Assembly (NCBI GenBank): GCA_025450555.1
Contig: JANWHF010000056.1
Span: 1-7,211, forward strand
DNA: 7,211 nt
From: Tepidisphaeraceae bacterium
Lineage (GTDB): Bacteria; Planctomycetota; Phycisphaerae; Tepidisphaerales; Tepidisphaeraceae
Direction: 5' to 3'
The position numbers and the translations under genes are program-made. Below, piece by piece: positions 6,103-7,211 of the stretch (within the stretch, counting starts at the first letter, position 1; the number at the start of each line of letters is the position of its first letter). The notes under the pieces were generated by a model, which ran no database searches, was not told the origin of the DNA, and saw only the letters and a program-made list of their open reading frames with translations.

Positions 6103-6306
6103 TATGGGTACCTCCAGCGCCGATTCACGTGCTTGCAGCAAGCGGATGGAGCCGCTCGCAGACGGGGATGGATCCGATCAGTTGACTAGAAAGCACGAAG
6201 AACTGGCTATGCAAAAAATATGCACTTCGACCACGATTCAAGCGGCTGAAATCGAACAGATTTGGAACATGATTTCAGCTTCGCTCGCCCGTCGCGAGGC
6301 CTGTAT
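6103..6306 (-). promoter_or_regulatory. Structured 5' leader of pseudopilin gene B (candidate cis-regulatory RNA)
   Basis: Counterpart of the gene A leader. The 24-nt block lies at 6283-6306 and the 26-nt block at 6141-6166, both without a single change from A. The same long-range pairing is possible (6288-6298 with 6155-6166, bulge at 6160). The internal stem is here a perfect 9-bp helix, GCUGAAAUC with GAUUUCAGC (6271-6279 and 6245-6253). It sits in the same place as the A stem, between the 24-nt block and a shared CUUGAAU segment, but has unrelated bases. A second small hairpin based on UGCA/UGCA follows, where A has GUAC/GUAC. The ribosome binding site GGAGG is at 6111-6115. Confidence 0.55.
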
Positions 6307-6314
6307 GGGGGCAT

Positions 6315-6344
6315 ACAATAACCTTGCACACCTCCTGATGTCAA
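6315..6344 (-). promoter_or_regulatory. Sigma70-like promoter of pseudopilin gene B
   Basis: Minus-strand TTGACA (6339-6344, perfect -35) and TATTGT (6315-6320, 4 of 6 matches) with an 18-bp spacer, the same spacing as before gene A. The conserved leader block starts 8 nt downstream of the -10. An imperfect palindrome (6328-6351) covers the -35, recalling the perfect one at gene A. Confidence 0.65.
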
Positions 6345-6351
6345 GAAGTGT

Positions 6352-6710
6352 TTCGCAAGATTGTGGCGCACACCATACGCACAAAGCCGATGAGAATTTC
6401 GGCTCCGAAGTGGAAACGTTAGCCAGCGAATTAATCGCCTCGAAGTGATTCACTCGACTGCGAAGGTCCGCGGCATGTGACCTCACCAAGCCTATGCCGA
6501 CCCAAAAACAACCTTCGAGCGGAAAACACCGGCCTTCTTAATCAAAGGCCAACTGATACATGACGAAATACGGTTCAAAGTACTCCGGGGCGCCGACCAC
6601 AGATATGACTCGTCGTCCGCCACCAGGCACCGACTCAATCGATCCACTGTCTATTTACCCCCATGGACCGCCAGCGTCAAGGGAAAAAGAAAATTGCTTG
6701 CATTTTGAAC
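6352..6710. other. Gene-free spacer between units B and C
   Basis: No supported gene on either strand: the open frames present are short, lack ribosome binding sites and overlap the promoter/leader or terminator. A small inverted repeat GGCCTT/AAGGCC (6531-6536 and 6545-6550) has no proper T-run. Apart from the last bases before the terminator (TTGCTTGC and an A-rich stretch), little similarity to the A-B spacer is visible. Confidence 0.5.
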
Positions 6711-6717
6711 AAAAAAG

Positions 6718-6742
6718 AACCCGCTCCATTTCGGAGCGGGTT
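6718..6742 (-). terminator. Rho-independent terminator of pseudopilin gene C
   Basis: Arms AACCCGCTCC (6718-6727) and GGAGCGGGTT (6733-6742) with a 5-nt loop, followed on the minus strand by CTTTTTTG. It has the same stem as the gene B terminator with a changed loop, and lies 43 bp after the gene C stop codon, as in B. Confidence 0.9.
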
Positions 6743-6785
6743 TGGTTGCTAATAATAAGTTCACCTAACTAATTGCGCGATGCGA

Positions 6786-7211
6786 TTAGGGATGGAAGAA
6801 CAGGTCGCAATTCAGCTCGCGCTTCTGGACGTTGATATAGCTTCCATCATTGGGTTCATTGGTGTTGAATCCGAGATCTTCGGGAAAGACGGCTTCGACA
6901 TGGCCGTCTGCAAAACCCTGGTTGCCGCGCTTGAGGTGGCGGTTGGTGAGCTGGTCGTCAACGTCGTTGCCGCCGACGATAAAGGCCAGGCCGTCGTTGG
7001 GGTACTGCTCTTCAATCAAGGCAATCTTGTTGCCGGGGGTCACGATCGAGGCCAGACGGATGCCAGTTGGATGGTTCAAGTCGCCATTTTGTTCTTTGCC
7101 GCGCACCTGGGCATTCCAGGAATAGGTGAAGTTCCGCTGGTAGCTGGCGGTGTAGTTAATCGTTCCGCGGCTCACGGGGCGGAACGCATCAAGATCGGTG
7201 GGGCAGTTGAA
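6786..7211 (-). CDS. Pseudopilin-like protein C, C-terminal part (start beyond window)
   Basis: The last 141 residues of a third paralog; the frame is open to the window edge (FNCPTDLDAFRP... in frame), so the GTG near 7175 is an internal Val and not a start. It keeps the H-x9-DG signature (RHLKRGNQGFADGH), the EEQYPNDG and FNTNEPND segments and the NCDLFFHP-type end. It is closer to B than to A in the RGTINYTASYQRNFTYSWNA segment, and is one residue shorter than B in the variable patch VRGKEQNGDLNHPTG. The missing N-terminus, start and leader should lie within about 700 bp past the window. Function as for A and B. Confidence 0.9.
   Translation of the reverse strand, partial: FNCPTDLDAFRPVSRGTINYTASYQRNFTYSWNAQVRGKEQNGDLNHPTGIRLASIVTPGNKIALIEEQYPNDGLAFIVGGNDVDDQLTNRHLKRGNQGFADGHVEAVFPEDLGFNTNEPNDGSYINVQKRELNCDLFFHP

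Larger units (their letters stand above)
3823..7211 (-). repeat. Tandem array of three pseudopilin transcription units
   Basis: Direct tandem copies with a spacing of 1470-1473 bp between A and B and 1490 bp between the stop codons of B and C. Between A and B the alignment holds without indels from the 26-nt leader block to the middle of the gene (constant offset 1470). Homology covers leader and gene for A and B, and gene, 3' untranslated region and terminator for B and C; the spacers are largely diverged. No transposase or target-site duplication is visible, so duplication by recombination is the simplest explanation. Confidence 0.85.

Noticed and set aside
6103..6141. Upstream ATG start for pseudopilin B adding 13 residues
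   Set aside because: The extension would include the GGAGG ribosome binding site and is absent from A, which has the same GTG plus GGAGG arrangement at the shared start.
6104..6448. Plus-strand frame of 114 codons across the gene B leader and promoter
   Set aside because: It is antisense to the conserved leader and promoter, and its content is explained by those elements; the copy A leader has no equivalent frame.
7173..7175. GTG as start of pseudopilin C
   Set aside because: The homologous frame continues to the window edge (FNCPTDLDAFRP matches A and B), so this is an internal codon of a gene cut by the window.
3823..7211. CRISPR array or insertion sequence as an explanation of the tandem repetition
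   Set aside because: The repeats are whole genes about 1.5 kb apart, with no short regularly spaced repeats, no transposase and no terminal inverted repeats.

Overview
The window looks like a chromosomal piece of a planctomycete, probably of the Phycisphaerae type. The main reason is a tandem set of pseudopilin-like genes that combine an RRRRG-FTLVE prepilin N-terminus with an H-x9-DG motif near the C-terminus, a combination especially abundant in Planctomycetota. A secreted DUF1080-like beta-sandwich protein nearby fits the same group. The taxonomic call is inference; no rRNA or other marker gene is present.

Left part (1-1718): the 3' part of a plus-strand aldehyde dehydrogenase of the L-glutamate gamma-semialdehyde (P5C) dehydrogenase type, cut by the window edge. 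It converges, with a 20-bp gap, on a minus-strand hemerythrin-like HHE protein. The hemerythrin gene has a good ribosome binding site, and a perfect 17-bp palindrome overlaps its likely -10 element. Middle part (1808-3694): two more minus-strand genes, a small secreted DUF1080/LamG-like protein and a divergent family-4-like glycosyltransferase without the usual Glu pair. No obvious pathway links these four genes.

Right part (3764-7211): three tandem minus-strand pseudopilin paralogs, here called A (3823-4632), B (5296-6102) and C (6786 to beyond the window end), with a period of about 1.47-1.49 kb. Each has its own rho-independent terminator. A and B each have their own sigma70-like promoter, a leader of about 200 nt, a GTG start and a GGAGG ribosome binding site 8 nt upstream. 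About 350 bp of apparently gene-free DNA separates the units. They therefore look like three separately transcribed copies rather than an operon.

The most interesting signal is the leader shared by A and B. A 24-nt block at its 5' end and a 26-nt block near its 3' end are identical in both copies, while the sequence between has diverged. The two blocks can pair with each other (11 bp with one bulge) or fold into separate local hairpins. Just inside the 5' block, both leaders carry a stem at the same relative place with completely different bases but preserved pairing. This is what a structured cis-regulatory RNA would look like, though it rests on only two copies. A palindrome over the -35 box, perfect in A and degenerate in B, adds a possible protein-operator layer.
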